A stretch of DNA of 64,000 nucleotides from an uncultured Clostridia bacterium. GTDB taxonomy: Bacteria > Bacillota > Clostridia > Oscillospirales > Ruminococcaceae. Below the pieces are notes generated by a model. It saw only the letters and a list, made by a program, of their open reading frames with translations, was not told where the DNA came from and did no database searches. Positions 8,809-16,970 of this stretch are shown here, one piece after another (the stretch's first letter is position 1; the number at the start of each line of letters is the position of its first letter). The translations under genes and the position numbers were made by a program. The stretch is from NCBI GenBank assembly GCA_937906945.1, contig CALCUE010000035.1, positions 62,001-126,000 of the forward strand, read 5' to 3'.

Positions 8809-9249
8809 TTATTTTCCCGTCGAACCGAAGCCGCCGGTTCCCCGTTCCGTCTCCGGAAGGGTCTCCGCCTCCAAAAACTCGACCATCGCCACCGGCATGA
8901 TCGCCATCTGGGCGATCCGGTCGCCGGGGTTCACGGTATAGCTTTCTTTCGAGCTGTTATGAAGCCCGACGCAGACTTCGCCGCGGTAATCGGCATCGAT
9001 GACGCCGACGCCGTTGGAAAGGGCGATGCCGTGCTTGATCCCAAGACCGCTTCGGGCAAAAAGGAACGCCCCAAAGCCGGACGGCGCCGCCAGAGCGATC
9101 CCCGTCGGGATCAGCGCCGAATCGCCGGGACCGATGGTGACCGGTTCCTCAACGCAGGCGGTAAGATCCACCGCCGCCGAATCTTCGGTGGCCCGTTTCG
9201 GGATCACGGCGTTTTCCCGAACCTTTTTGACCAGTACCTTATCTTCCAT
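8809..9249 (-). CDS. dut: dUTP diphosphatase
   Basis: Hydrolyses dUTP to dUMP and PPi, keeping uracil out of DNA and feeding thymidylate synthesis. The 146 residues match the trimeric dUTPase family. Motif I is SAAVDLTA, motif II ARSGLG, motif III GVIDADYRGEV (catalytic Asp), motif IV GDRIAQM and motif V RGTGGFGSTGK. Its ATG lies inside the end of zapA (11-bp overlap), so the two are translationally coupled. No oddities were noted. Confidence 0.95.
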   Translation of the reverse strand: MEDKVLVKKVRENAVIPKRATEDSAAVDLTACVEEPVTIGPGDSALIPTGIALAAPSGFGAFLFARSGLGIKHGIALSNGVGVIDADYRGEVCVGLHNSSKESYTVNPGDRIAQMAIMPVAMVEFLEAETLPETERGTGGFGSTGK

Positions 9250-9589
9250 ACTGATGACGGAGGATGTCCAGTTCCTTCTGGAGTTTTTCGGCGCGGCGGC
9301 TGGCTTCGTCCGCTTCCATCCGGGCTTTGGCCGTATCGCCAAGGTATTCTTTCAGCTGCGAACGGATATGGTCGGCGTTGTCGTGTTCTTTTTTGTATTC
9401 GTCCAGATACGAAATGGCGCAGAGCACCAGCGCGTCATTGAGCGAAAGGGCGCTGTTGCGGTCCATCAGTTCGCCGATGTCCCCGCTCAGCTCTTTGGCA
9501 AGATCGTGAACGTGGCCCTCCGGCTCCGTGGTGGAAAGCGTATAACTGCTTCCGGCGATATCTATTTTCACTTTTTTCGGTGCGTCCAT
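9239..9589 (-). CDS. zapA: Cell division protein ZapA
   Basis: ZapA binds FtsZ and promotes protofilament bundling at the division ring. The 116-residue protein opens with a beta-strand domain (KVKIDIAGSSYTLSTTEPEGHVHDLAKEL), continues through the SLNDALVLCAISYLDEY helix, and ends in a long coiled coil that mediates tetramerisation. The start ATG has GAGGAA about 9 bp upstream. An alternative upstream start would add basic residues without a ribosome binding site. Strong promoter just upstream; coupled to dut. Confidence 0.85.
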   Translation of the reverse strand: MDAPKKVKIDIAGSSYTLSTTEPEGHVHDLAKELSGDIGELMDRNSALSLNDALVLCAISYLDEYKKEHDNADHIRSQLKEYLGDTAKARMEADEASRRAEKLQKELDILRHQYGR

Positions 9590-9643
9590 CTTCAATTTCC
9601 TCCCCTTTTCCGACCAAATGTCGGAAGATTCTGCTTTGTTTTT

Positions 9644-9672
9644 ATTATATCGCTTTTTTTCCGGTTCCGCAA
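9644..9672 (-). promoter_or_regulatory. Sigma-A promoter of zapA-dut
   Basis: TTGCGG and TATAAT separated by 17 bp on the minus strand, 55 bp ahead of zapA. Confidence 0.8.
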
Positions 9673-9742
9673 CGATTTTCCGGAAAACTTTTTGCGTCTT
9701 TTTCATAAAATGAAAGAAAAACAGAACGGGGAGGATTTTTCC

Positions 9743-10288
9743 ATGACGTTATACGAAATCCCTTATGACCGTGCCGCCGCTGTCGCCTACGCTGACCGCT
9801 GGGCCTATTTCCGGAACCCGGAATTTTTCGATTTCAGCGAGCTTGGCGGCGACTGCACCTCTTTCGCCAGTCAATGCCTTTTAGCCGGCGGCGCGGTGAT
9901 GAATTTCACCCCGACCTTCGGGTGGTATTACATCAATCTCGGCGACCGGGCTCCCGCCTGGACCGGCGTCAAATATCTTTATAACTTTCTGGTGAACAAC
10001 ACCGGCGTCGGCCCTTACGGGCACGAAGCCGACCTTTCGGAAGTCCTGCCCGGCGACCTTGTCCAGCTGATTTTAGATGAGGATGACTGGCAGCACACGC
10101 CCGTCGTCACCGGCCTTGCCGGTGACGAACCGTCTTTGGACGGCGTTCTGGTCGCCGCTCATTCCTACGACTGCAACTGCCGCCCGCTCACCAGTTACCC
10201 GATCCGGTCCGTCCGCTTCCTCCATATCGACGGCGTGCGTTCTTTTTGCCCGGAGGGAAGCGGCGGCCTTTGCAACTTTGAAAATTGA
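9743..10288 (+). CDS. Amidase_6-type putative amidase domain protein
   Basis: The 181 residues consist of almost nothing but the cysteine-dependent putative amidase domain (Amidase_6 family) common in spore-forming Firmicutes. Signatures are YDRAAAVAYADRWA, the nucleophile segment GGDCTSFASQC (Cys38) and a His-containing AAHSYDCNCRPL (His140). No signal peptide is present, whereas many relatives carry this domain at the C-terminus of a longer exported protein. The strong GGGGAGGA site sets the start. It is transcribed divergently from zapA. A role in wall or spore peptide hydrolysis is inferred. Confidence 0.8.
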   Translation: MTLYEIPYDRAAAVAYADRWAYFRNPEFFDFSELGGDCTSFASQCLLAGGAVMNFTPTFGWYYINLGDRAPAWTGVKYLYNFLVNNTGVGPYGHEADLSEVLPGDLVQLILDEDDWQHTPVVTGLAGDEPSLDGVLVAAHSYDCNCRPLTSYPIRSVRFLHIDGVRSFCPEGSGGLCNFEN

Positions 10289-10290
10289 AC

Positions 10291-10319
10291 TTGCAAAACC
10301 CGTATGGATATGTTATATT
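10291..10319 (+). promoter_or_regulatory. Sigma-A promoter of asnS
   Basis: TTGCAA and TATATT with 17 bp between them and an extended TG before the -10, 33 bp ahead of asnS. The short 5' UTR leaves no room for a T-box. Confidence 0.8.
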
Positions 10320-10351
10320 GAGGTATATACTATTTTTACGAGGTGATCACC

Positions 10352-11746
10352 ATGAAAAGAACGGAGCTGAGGCTCATTTTTGCCTCTCCGGAACAGTATG
10401 CCGATCAGCCGGTCAAAATCTGCGGCTGGCTTCGTACGTCCCGAAACTCCAAATCGGTTGGCTTTATTGAACTCAATGACGGAACCTGCTTCACGAATAT
10501 CCAGGTCGTTTACGAGGAAGAAAAAGTCAATAATTTCAAGGAGATCACGAAGCTGAACGTCGGTTCCGCGGTCTCCGTCACCGGACAGATCCTTCTTACC
10601 CCCGACGCCAAACAGCCGTTTGAGATGCACGCCGACGAGATCGTGATCGAGGGCGAATCCACCCCGGACTATCCGCTTCAGAAAAAGCGCCACAGCCTGG
10701 AGTACCTTCGCACCATCGCCCATCTTCGTCCCCGGACGAACACCTTCTCCGCCGCTTTCCGTGTAAGAAGCGCCGCCGCGTTCGCCATTCACCAGTTCTT
10801 CCAGAGCCGGGGGTTTGTCTATGTCCACACCCCGCTCATCACCGGTTCCGACTGCGAAGGCGCCGGCGAAATGTTCCGTGTAACCACCCTCGATCCGGAT
10901 AACCTTCCGCTCACCGAGGACGGAAAAGTCGATTACAGCCAGGATTTCTTCGGAAAATCCACCGGCCTCACCGTTTCCGGCCAGCTGGAAGGCGAAGCCA
11001 TGGCCATGGCTTTCAGCAACATCTATACCTTCGGACCGACCTTCCGCGCCGAACGCTCCAACACCACCCGCCACGCGGCGGAGTTCTGGATGATCGAGCC
11101 GGAGATCGCTTTCGCCGACCTTGCCGATGAAATGCAGCTTTCCGAAGACATGATCAAATACATCTTCCGTTACGTGCTCGACAACTGCCCGCGCGAGATG
11201 CAGTTCTTCAACGATTTCTATGACAAGGGCCTCATCGAGCGGCTCGAATCCATCTGCCAGGCCGAATTCGCCCGCGTCGATTACACCGACGCCGTCGAGA
11301 TGCTCACGAAAGTGAAAGACCGCTTCGAGTATCCGGTCTATTGGGGCTGTGACCTCCAGACCGAGCACGAACGGTACCTCACCGAGGAAATTTATAAAGC
11401 GCCGATCTTCGTCACCAACTATCCGAAAGAGATCAAGGCGTTCTATATGCGTCAGAACGACGACGGAAAAACCGTCGCCGCCGCTGACCTTCTGGTTCCC
11501 GGTGTCGGCGAGATCGTCGGCGGAAGCCAGCGTGAGGAACGGCTCGACGTTCTGCTCGACCGTATCCGCGAACTGGGCCTCAAAGAGGAAGATTACAGTT
11601 GGTACCTCGACCTTCGCCGCTTCGGCGGATGCAAACACGCCGGCTACGGCCTTGGTTTCGAGCGGATCATCATGTATCTCACCGGCATTTCGAACATCCG
11701 TGACGTTCTTCCCTTCCCGAGAACCACCGGTTCCGCCGAGTTTTAA
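10352..11746 (+). CDS. asnS: Asparaginyl-tRNA synthetase
   Basis: Charges tRNA-Asn with asparagine; class IIb synthetase, 464 residues. The N-terminal OB-fold anticodon-binding domain (VKICGWLRTSRNSKSVGFIELNDGT) is followed by class II motifs: motif 2 (FRAERSNTTRHAAEFWMIEPE) and motif 3 (GYGLGFERIIMYLTG). The catalytic domain includes the FGKSTGLTVSGQLEGE region typical of AsnRS. The start is set by GAGGTGATCACC. The gene stands alone, with its own promoter and terminator. Confidence 0.97.
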   Translation: MKRTELRLIFASPEQYADQPVKICGWLRTSRNSKSVGFIELNDGTCFTNIQVVYEEEKVNNFKEITKLNVGSAVSVTGQILLTPDAKQPFEMHADEIVIEGESTPDYPLQKKRHSLEYLRTIAHLRPRTNTFSAAFRVRSAAAFAIHQFFQSRGFVYVHTPLITGSDCEGAGEMFRVTTLDPDNLPLTEDGKVDYSQDFFGKSTGLTVSGQLEGEAMAMAFSNIYTFGPTFRAERSNTTRHAAEFWMIEPEIAFADLADEMQLSEDMIKYIFRYVLDNCPREMQFFNDFYDKGLIERLESICQAEFARVDYTDAVEMLTKVKDRFEYPVYWGCDLQTEHERYLTEEIYKAPIFVTNYPKEIKAFYMRQNDDGKTVAAADLLVPGVGEIVGGSQREERLDVLLDRIRELGLKEEDYSWYLDLRRFGGCKHAGYGLGFERIIMYLTGISNIRDVLPFPRTTGSAEF

Positions 11747-11751
11747 ACCCC

Positions 11752-11790
11752 AACTGCCGGAGCTTCTCCGGCAGTTTTCTTTTATTTTTT
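11752..11790 (+). terminator. Terminator of asnS
   Basis: AACTGCCGGAG/CTCCGGCAGTT stem with a CTT loop, followed by a T-rich tail. Confidence 0.9.
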
Positions 11791-11809
11791 ATCCATCGAG
11801 GTGATCGCT

Positions 11810-13099
11810 ATGAAAAATTTCACCACTCTTACCCGGGAGGAGCTTTTGGCCGAAAAAGCGGCGCTGGAAGCGCGCTATAACGAGAAAAAAGCCCTCGGCT
11901 TAAAGCTTGACATCTCCCGGGGCAAACCCTGTCCGGAGCAGTTGACCCTCTCCCTTCCGATGTTGGACCTTCTCACCTCCGAAACCGAAAATTTCAAATG
12001 TGAAAACGGTTTTGACGTCCGCAACTACGGTGTTGTGGAAGGAATTCCGGAGGTTCGGCGGCTTTTCGCCGAACTTCTGGACGCCGACTGGGAAAACACC
12101 ATCGTCACCGGCAACAGCTCGCTGAATCTTTTCTATGACCTCATCGGTCACGCCGTCTGCCAGGGCGTTCCCGGTTCCGAAGCGCCCTGGAGCGAGGAAA
12201 AGCACCGCAAACTTCTCTGCCCGACCCCCGGTTATGACCGCCATTTTGCCGTCGGCGAATGGTTCGGCTTCGAACTGGTTCCGGTCCCTATGAAAGCCGA
12301 CGGACCGGATATGGACGAGGTCGAACGCCTTATCAAAGACCCCACCGTCAAAGCGATCATCTGCGTCCCGAAATATTCCAACCCACAGGGCATCTCCTAT
12401 TCGCCGGAGGTCGTCGAGCGTTTTGCCTCCCTTTCCCCGGCGGCCAAGGATTTCCGGATTTTCTGGGACAACGCCTACGTTGTCCACGACCTTGACCCCG
12501 ACGGAGAGACGGACGAGGTCCCTTCCCTTCTTCGTCTGGCCGAAAAGAACGGCAAAGAGGACATGGTCTATATGATGGCGAGCACGAGCAAGGTCACGTT
12601 TCCCACCGCCGGTCTTGCCGCCGTGGCGTGCTCAAAAACCAATTTTGCCGACCTCAAAAAGATGTACTCGTTTCAGAACATCGGCCCCGATAAGATCAAT
12701 CAGATGCGGCACGCCCTCTTTTTCAAGGATCTTAACGGCGTCAAAGAGCACATGAAAAAGCAGGCCGCCGTCATCCGCCCGAAATTCGAGATCATGCTGA
12801 ACACGTTGAGCACGGAGCTTTCCGGAAGTGGGATCGCCTCCTGGACCAGACCGAAAGGCGGCTATTTCGTCGCCGCCGAATTGCTTCCCGGAACGGCCAA
12901 GCGGACCGTCGCTCTTTGTAAGGAGGCCGGTCTGACCCTGACCGGCGCCGGTTCAGTCTATCCTCACGGCATCGACCCCAACGACAGCGTCCTTCGGTTG
13001 GCGCCGACCTTCGCGCCGCTGTCCGACCTTCCGAACGCCATGGAAATTTTCTGTATCGCGGCGAAACTGGCCGCCTGTGAGGCGCTTTTGGCGCAGTAA
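11810..13099 (+). CDS. PLP-dependent aspartate-type aminotransferase
   Basis: Fold-type I aminotransferase of 429 residues resembling the group with LDISRGKPCPEQL near the N-terminus (AspT-like, PF12897 type). These transaminate aspartate/glutamate-type substrates. The PLP lysine is expected in MASTSKVTFPTAG, with an NxxLNLFYD-type cofactor-contact segment (GNSSLNLFYDLIG) and the C-terminal arginine in VLRLAPTFAP. GAGGTGATCGCT fixes the start. It sits 13 bp upstream of maf, probably in one transcript, with no functional link implied. Confidence 0.85.
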   Translation: MKNFTTLTREELLAEKAALEARYNEKKALGLKLDISRGKPCPEQLTLSLPMLDLLTSETENFKCENGFDVRNYGVVEGIPEVRRLFAELLDADWENTIVTGNSSLNLFYDLIGHAVCQGVPGSEAPWSEEKHRKLLCPTPGYDRHFAVGEWFGFELVPVPMKADGPDMDEVERLIKDPTVKAIICVPKYSNPQGISYSPEVVERFASLSPAAKDFRIFWDNAYVVHDLDPDGETDEVPSLLRLAEKNGKEDMVYMMASTSKVTFPTAGLAAVACSKTNFADLKKMYSFQNIGPDKINQMRHALFFKDLNGVKEHMKKQAAVIRPKFEIMLNTLSTELSGSGIASWTRPKGGYFVAAELLPGTAKRTVALCKEAGLTLTGAGSVYPHGIDPNDSVLRLAPTFAPLSDLPNAMEIFCIAAKLAACEALLAQ

Positions 13100-13111
13100 G
13101 GAGAAACTATT

Positions 13112-13663
13112 ATGATCATTCTCGCTTCCGCTTCCCCCCGTCGCAAAGAACTTTTATGCCGGATCGTCCCGGAATATGAATGTGTTCCTTCCGGCTGTGA
13201 GGAATTCGTTCCCGAGGGAACACCGGCTGAGCAGGTGCCCCGCCTTTTGGCCGAGCAGAAAGCCCTCGCCGTGGCTAAGGATCACCCCGACGATCTCGTG
13301 ATCGGTTCCGACACGGTGGTCGTGCTCGACGGAACCATTTTCGGCAAACCGAAAGACAAAAGCGATGCTCATCGGATGCTTCGCGCTCTTTCCGGTCAAA
13401 AACACTTCGTCTATACCGGCGTTGCCGTAGTCGAAAAAGGAGCGGTCCGCTCTTTCCTCCAAAAAACGGAAGTGGAATTTTACCCGCTCTCCGACGAAAC
13501 CATTGATAATTATATCGCCACCGGGGAACCGATGGATAAAGCCGGTGCCTACGGCATCCAGGGCAAAGGCGCCGTGCTCGTCAAAGGGATCGTCGGCGAC
13601 TATTTCAACGTCATGGGTTTCCCCGTGGCGGAGATCGCCCGATTTATAGGTCTTGTCCAATAA
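13112..13663 (+). CDS. maf: Maf family nucleoside triphosphate pyrophosphatase
   Basis: Maf proteins hydrolyse non-canonical or excess nucleoside triphosphates (dTTP/UTP, m5UTP and similar) to monophosphates, and have been tied to septum formation and house-cleaning. The 183 residues show the signature ILASASPRRKELL at the N-terminus, the GSDTVVVLDG active segment with catalytic aspartate, KP and the DKAGAYGIQGKGA motif. AAGGAG lies ahead of the start. Co-transcribed with the aminotransferase. Confidence 0.95.
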   Translation: MIILASASPRRKELLCRIVPEYECVPSGCEEFVPEGTPAEQVPRLLAEQKALAVAKDHPDDLVIGSDTVVVLDGTIFGKPKDKSDAHRMLRALSGQKHFVYTGVAVVEKGAVRSFLQKTEVEFYPLSDETIDNYIATGEPMDKAGAYGIQGKGAVLVKGIVGDYFNVMGFPVAEIARFIGLVQ

Positions 13664-13697
13664 AAAAAGCCTCCCGACAGGGAGGCTTTTTTATTTT
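13663..13697. terminator. Bidirectional terminator maf / symporter
   Basis: GCCTCCC/GGGAGGC stem with a GACA loop and A/T tracts on both sides, between convergent genes. Confidence 0.9.
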
Positions 13698-15289
13698 TTC
13701 TCCAATTTTTTCCGATCCACCAACCCCAGCCGCATGGACTGATTGAGCAGCGGAAGCGGGAGCAGAAACTGATCCAGACCGGTGGAAAGAAAATCAAAAA
13801 TAGTATCGCAGGCAAGCGCCACGGCCAGCGCTTCCGTCGGAATTTCCAAACCGGAAAACAGCACCGTATAGGCGGTCATCGCGCCGCCCGGGATCGGCGG
13901 TGTCGCTATCGCCAGGATCCCCGTAATGAAAAACAGGGTGAAAATCCATGACGGTGAGACCTCGATCTGATAGATCTCGGCAAAAAACAGCGAAAGCGTC
14001 AGATAGTTGATGGACGTTGAAACCTTAAAAGTCACCATGCCAAGCGGGATCCCGAAGGATGCCATTTTTTCATCAATGCCGTATTCCTTTCGGCAGGCGG
14101 ACATATTGACGCCGAAGGCCGCCGCCGACGATGCCGTCGTCAAGGCGACAATAAAGGTCGGCAGCCCTTTTTTCACCAGAAGAAGCGGTGAAACACGGTT
14201 CTTTATGGCGGTATAGCCGACAAGGACCGTCGCCGCTAAAAGACCTGCCCCGATAAATATGATGAATACCTTAAAAACGCTCAGAAAAACGGAAGCCAGA
14301 TCGGACCAGATCATCTGCACCAGCACGATAAAAATAAAATAGGGCACCAGTTTACTGATGAACTCGATCAAAAACTGAATAATGTAGTTGATCTGCTCCA
14401 CCGCTTTGGCCACCGCTCCGGTCTTTTGCCCCAAAAAGAGCAGGGCGATCCCGATCACAACGGCAAGAAAAATGATCTGCAAGGTGTTACCGTCCACAAA
14501 AGGACTGAAAATATTCTTGGAAAAGATCCCGAGGATCATGGCAAAGATCGGCATAAGTCCCGAATGGGCTTCCTCGCTCTGTGAAAACGTCAACCGGAAA
14601 AGCGGAAGACAAAGAAACCCTATCCCGATAATGGCCAGATAGTCCGCTCCGATATAACTGAAAAGGGTCTTTTTTCCGATCTGCTTCAAAGTCGCCGCGT
14701 CCCCGATTCCATAAATGCCCCACGCCACCGAAAGGAACACCATCGGTCCGGCAATACAGCCAAGGATATTTAGGAACGTGTCATGAAGCGGCTCCAAAAA
14801 TCCGCTCACAAGGTCCGTACGAAAGCCCTCCGGAAGAAGGAGACCCAAAAATCCTACCGCCAATGAGAGAATCAGCGTCAGCGAAAGGGTCATAAACGGA
14901 TTGAGGCTTTTTCTTCTGAGCCGGAAAAAATAACGGTTTCCCTTTTCGGAAAAGCTGTATTCCGGCGCCAACCCGAGGTTTCGTAAAAGGCTGTCCCCCA
15001 AGGCACTCTGCTTCGTTTTATCCCGGGAATAGACGTTGTTGGCGGCGCCTTCGATTTCTAACTGAAAAAACGGGCGGAAAAAACTTTTTCCGGCGCGAAG
15101 ATGAAAAAGAGCGCTATCTTCCGCCGTTTTCTGCGATTCCAACAAAATTTCTTCCACCGACAGGGTATAACGGATCCGATCCTGTTTGGAAACGCCGGCG
15201 TTTTCCAGAAAACCCCGCACTTTTTCGGAACATTCATCAATAGCCGCCGGACTGAAAGCGGTATCCCACGTGATCGACGGTACGTTCAT
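13691..15289 (-). CDS. Dicarboxylate/amino acid:cation symporter with N-terminal extension
   Basis: The C-terminal 390 residues are a DAACS (SDF) sodium/proton-coupled dicarboxylate or amino-acid symporter. They have about eight helices, a serine-rich re-entrant loop (TTASSAAAFGVN) and the tip motifs of the second hairpin (ATPPIPGGAMTAY). Unusually, roughly 140 residues precede the first helix. They look like a GHKL-type ATPase or anti-sigma fold, with an N-box-like VEEILLES but a degenerate nucleotide-binding G-box. Such an extension may sense or gate transport. The start follows AAAGGAGGGG. The gene is single, with its own promoter. Confidence 0.85.
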   Translation of the reverse strand: MNVPSITWDTAFSPAAIDECSEKVRGFLENAGVSKQDRIRYTLSVEEILLESQKTAEDSALFHLRAGKSFFRPFFQLEIEGAANNVYSRDKTKQSALGDSLLRNLGLAPEYSFSEKGNRYFFRLRRKSLNPFMTLSLTLILSLAVGFLGLLLPEGFRTDLVSGFLEPLHDTFLNILGCIAGPMVFLSVAWGIYGIGDAATLKQIGKKTLFSYIGADYLAIIGIGFLCLPLFRLTFSQSEEAHSGLMPIFAMILGIFSKNIFSPFVDGNTLQIIFLAVVIGIALLFLGQKTGAVAKAVEQINYIIQFLIEFISKLVPYFIFIVLVQMIWSDLASVFLSVFKVFIIFIGAGLLAATVLVGYTAIKNRVSPLLLVKKGLPTFIVALTTASSAAAFGVNMSACRKEYGIDEKMASFGIPLGMVTFKVSTSINYLTLSLFFAEIYQIEVSPSWIFTLFFITGILAIATPPIPGGAMTAYTVLFSGLEIPTEALAVALACDTIFDFLSTGLDQFLLPLPLLNQSMRLGLVDRKKLEKK

Positions 15290-15318
15290 CCAACCCCTCC
15301 TTTTGAAAGGATAGGATT

Positions 15319-15347
15319 AGTTTACCCCGCTTTGTATAAAATTTCAA
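15319..15347 (-). promoter_or_regulatory. Sigma-A promoter of the symporter
   Basis: TTGAAA and TAAACT at 17 bp on the minus strand, 30 bp ahead of the start. Confidence 0.6.
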
Positions 15348-15442
15348 GTTTTCCCGATAATATTTTGAATTTTCAGCATATTATACACATTTTGTGAAAT
15401 TATATTCATTTTTTATAATAAAAATCCTCCTTGATTTCCTAC

Positions 15443-15471
15443 TTGTAAAAAAAGTCGGCCTGTGCGATAAT
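15443..15471 (+). promoter_or_regulatory. Sigma-A promoter of membrane acyltransferase gene
   Basis: TTGTAA and GATAAT at 17 bp, 34 bp ahead of the start codon. Confidence 0.65.
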
Positions 15472-15504
15472 AAAGTGTAAGTTTTATGAAGAGAGGTCAT
15501 TCCC

Positions 15505-16611
15505 ATGAATTTATTCGCTAAGAATGAAGTCAATACATCCCGGCAATTTGAATTCGATATGGCTAAAGCCGTCTGCATCCTCGGTATGGTACTGGTCCAC
15601 TGCTTTGAGGCTATGACCGTTGAAAGTGAAGCCGGTGTCAGCGTCGCTTATTACATTATGGTATCGGTATTGGACTGTGTTTTCGGTGCCGGAACTTTTA
15701 TGCTTTGCATGGGACTTGGGATCGCCTACAGTTGGAAAGGAAACGCCGATCTTCAAATTAAGCGAGGCGTCAGCATTTTTCTGCTCGGCTACCTTCTGAA
15801 CTTCATACGAGACGGCATTCCGATGATTTTGCTGACACTTTTGGGTGAAGAAACGTGGAGTTCCTCTATCGTGATAACTCTTTGCACGGATATCATGCCA
15901 TTCGCGGGATTGGCTCTGCTGCTTTTCGGGCTGCTGAAAAAGCTGAAGCTTTCGGACGGCGCGGTTTTTGCCGTGGCGCTCGGCATGTCCGTTTTGGGAA
16001 GCTTTCTGCGATTTTTCGATTTCGGCAATCCGATTCTCAACAGCATAGCCGGTCTCTTCATCGGAACCGTCGATCCGGATATGGAAGACGGCATGGCTTG
16101 TTTTCCGCTGCTCAACTGGTTCATTATTGTCGTTATCGGGTATCTTTACGGGAATCTTCTTCGCCGCTGCACCGATAAAAAGAAATATTACGCCGTGGCG
16201 TTTCCGGTTTCGGCCCTTCTTCTTGCGGTGTATTTTGCCCTGTCCATCCCGGGCCGCTTTGGCATGATGAGTGGGGATCTTCGGTTCTATTACCATTTTT
16301 CCACCCCGAATGCCGTGATCCTTTTCCTCGGCGCCGTCTTCGCCACGGGGCTTTATTATTTCCTTTCTTCCCTGCTTTCGGAAAAAGTAAAAACGGTCAT
16401 CACCCGGATAAGCTCCCATATCAATACCATCTATTGCATCCACTGGTTGATCATCTGCTGGCTCGATTACGTGCTGGAATGGTTCGACTTTACGAATTTC
16501 AGCGACGGAGCACTGTTCCTCGTCGGGATCCTGATCTTCACCGTCTCTGTTCTTCTGGCTGAAATGCGCACACGGAGCAAGGAAAAAAAGCGGAACGTTG
16601 CAACGCAATAA
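15505..16611 (+). CDS. Multi-pass membrane acyltransferase-like protein
   Basis: The 368-residue protein has about ten transmembrane helices. Its opening FEFDMAKAVCILGMVLVHC matches the pattern of acyltransferase-3/HGSNAT-type (DUF1624-like) proteins, which carry an Asp/Arg plus histidine at the end of helix 1 and transfer acyl groups to exported sugars or lipids. An INTIYCIHWLIICW segment near residue 310 resembles the late helix of that family. It is monocistronic, between its own promoter and a bidirectional terminator. Substrate unknown. Confidence 0.65.
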   Translation: MNLFAKNEVNTSRQFEFDMAKAVCILGMVLVHCFEAMTVESEAGVSVAYYIMVSVLDCVFGAGTFMLCMGLGIAYSWKGNADLQIKRGVSIFLLGYLLNFIRDGIPMILLTLLGEETWSSSIVITLCTDIMPFAGLALLLFGLLKKLKLSDGAVFAVALGMSVLGSFLRFFDFGNPILNSIAGLFIGTVDPDMEDGMACFPLLNWFIIVVIGYLYGNLLRRCTDKKKYYAVAFPVSALLLAVYFALSIPGRFGMMSGDLRFYYHFSTPNAVILFLGAVFATGLYYFLSSLLSEKVKTVITRISSHINTIYCIHWLIICWLDYVLEWFDFTNFSDGALFLVGILIFTVSVLLAEMRTRSKEKKRNVATQ

Positions 16612-16643
16612 AAAAGGCCTCCCGGATGGGAGGTCTTCTTTTT
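16612..16643. terminator. Bidirectional terminator
   Basis: GGCCTCCC/GGGAGGTC stem with A and T tracts on both sides, between convergent genes. Confidence 0.85.
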
Positions 16644-16861
16644 TATCTTCTTCCCTCGTGCTCGGCACGGAAGGCGTTCCGCTTCGCTTCCAGAACGGTT
16701 TCATCCAGTTTGGTATCAAAAGGAATTCCGCCCTCTTTGACGGAGCGCACAAGGAACATCCGAAGGGCTGTCGAAAGATCGAGTCCAAGCTCCTCATAAA
16801 TGGCGGTGGCTTCTTTTTTAACGGTTTCGTCCACACGGAACTGTACTAACGTATTCGGCAT
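16643..16861 (-). CDS. RelB/DinJ family antitoxin, no adjacent toxin
   Basis: The 72-residue protein begins with a ribbon-helix-helix DNA-binding region (LVQFRVDETVKKEATAIYEELGLDLSTALRMFL), characteristic of RelB/DinJ antitoxins, and has a short charged C-terminal tail that would wrap a RelE/YafQ toxin. No toxin gene follows: the next sequence is a terminator and a convergent gene. AAAGGAG precedes the start. The promoter upstream contains a palindrome in its spacer, consistent with autorepression by such proteins. It may be an orphan regulator. Confidence 0.85.
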   Translation of the reverse strand: MPNTLVQFRVDETVKKEATAIYEELGLDLSTALRMFLVRSVKEGGIPFDTKLDETVLEAKRNAFRAEHEGRR

Positions 16862-16895
16862 AAAGCAATCGCTCCTTTCTTTTCTTTGCAAATGT

Positions 16896-16924
16896 ATCAT
16901 AACATATCTGTATGTGTTTGTCAA
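16896..16924 (-). promoter_or_regulatory. Promoter of dinJ-like gene with palindromic operator
   Basis: Near-consensus TTGACA and TATGAT at 17 bp on the minus strand. The spacer holds a perfect dyad, ACATA-TCTG-TATGT (16902-16915, plus-strand reading). Placement between -35 and -10 fits an autorepression operator. Confidence 0.75.
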
Positions 16925-16970
16925 TCATTTGATTACATTTGCATTTGAAAACTTTTTGTGAACGACCGCT

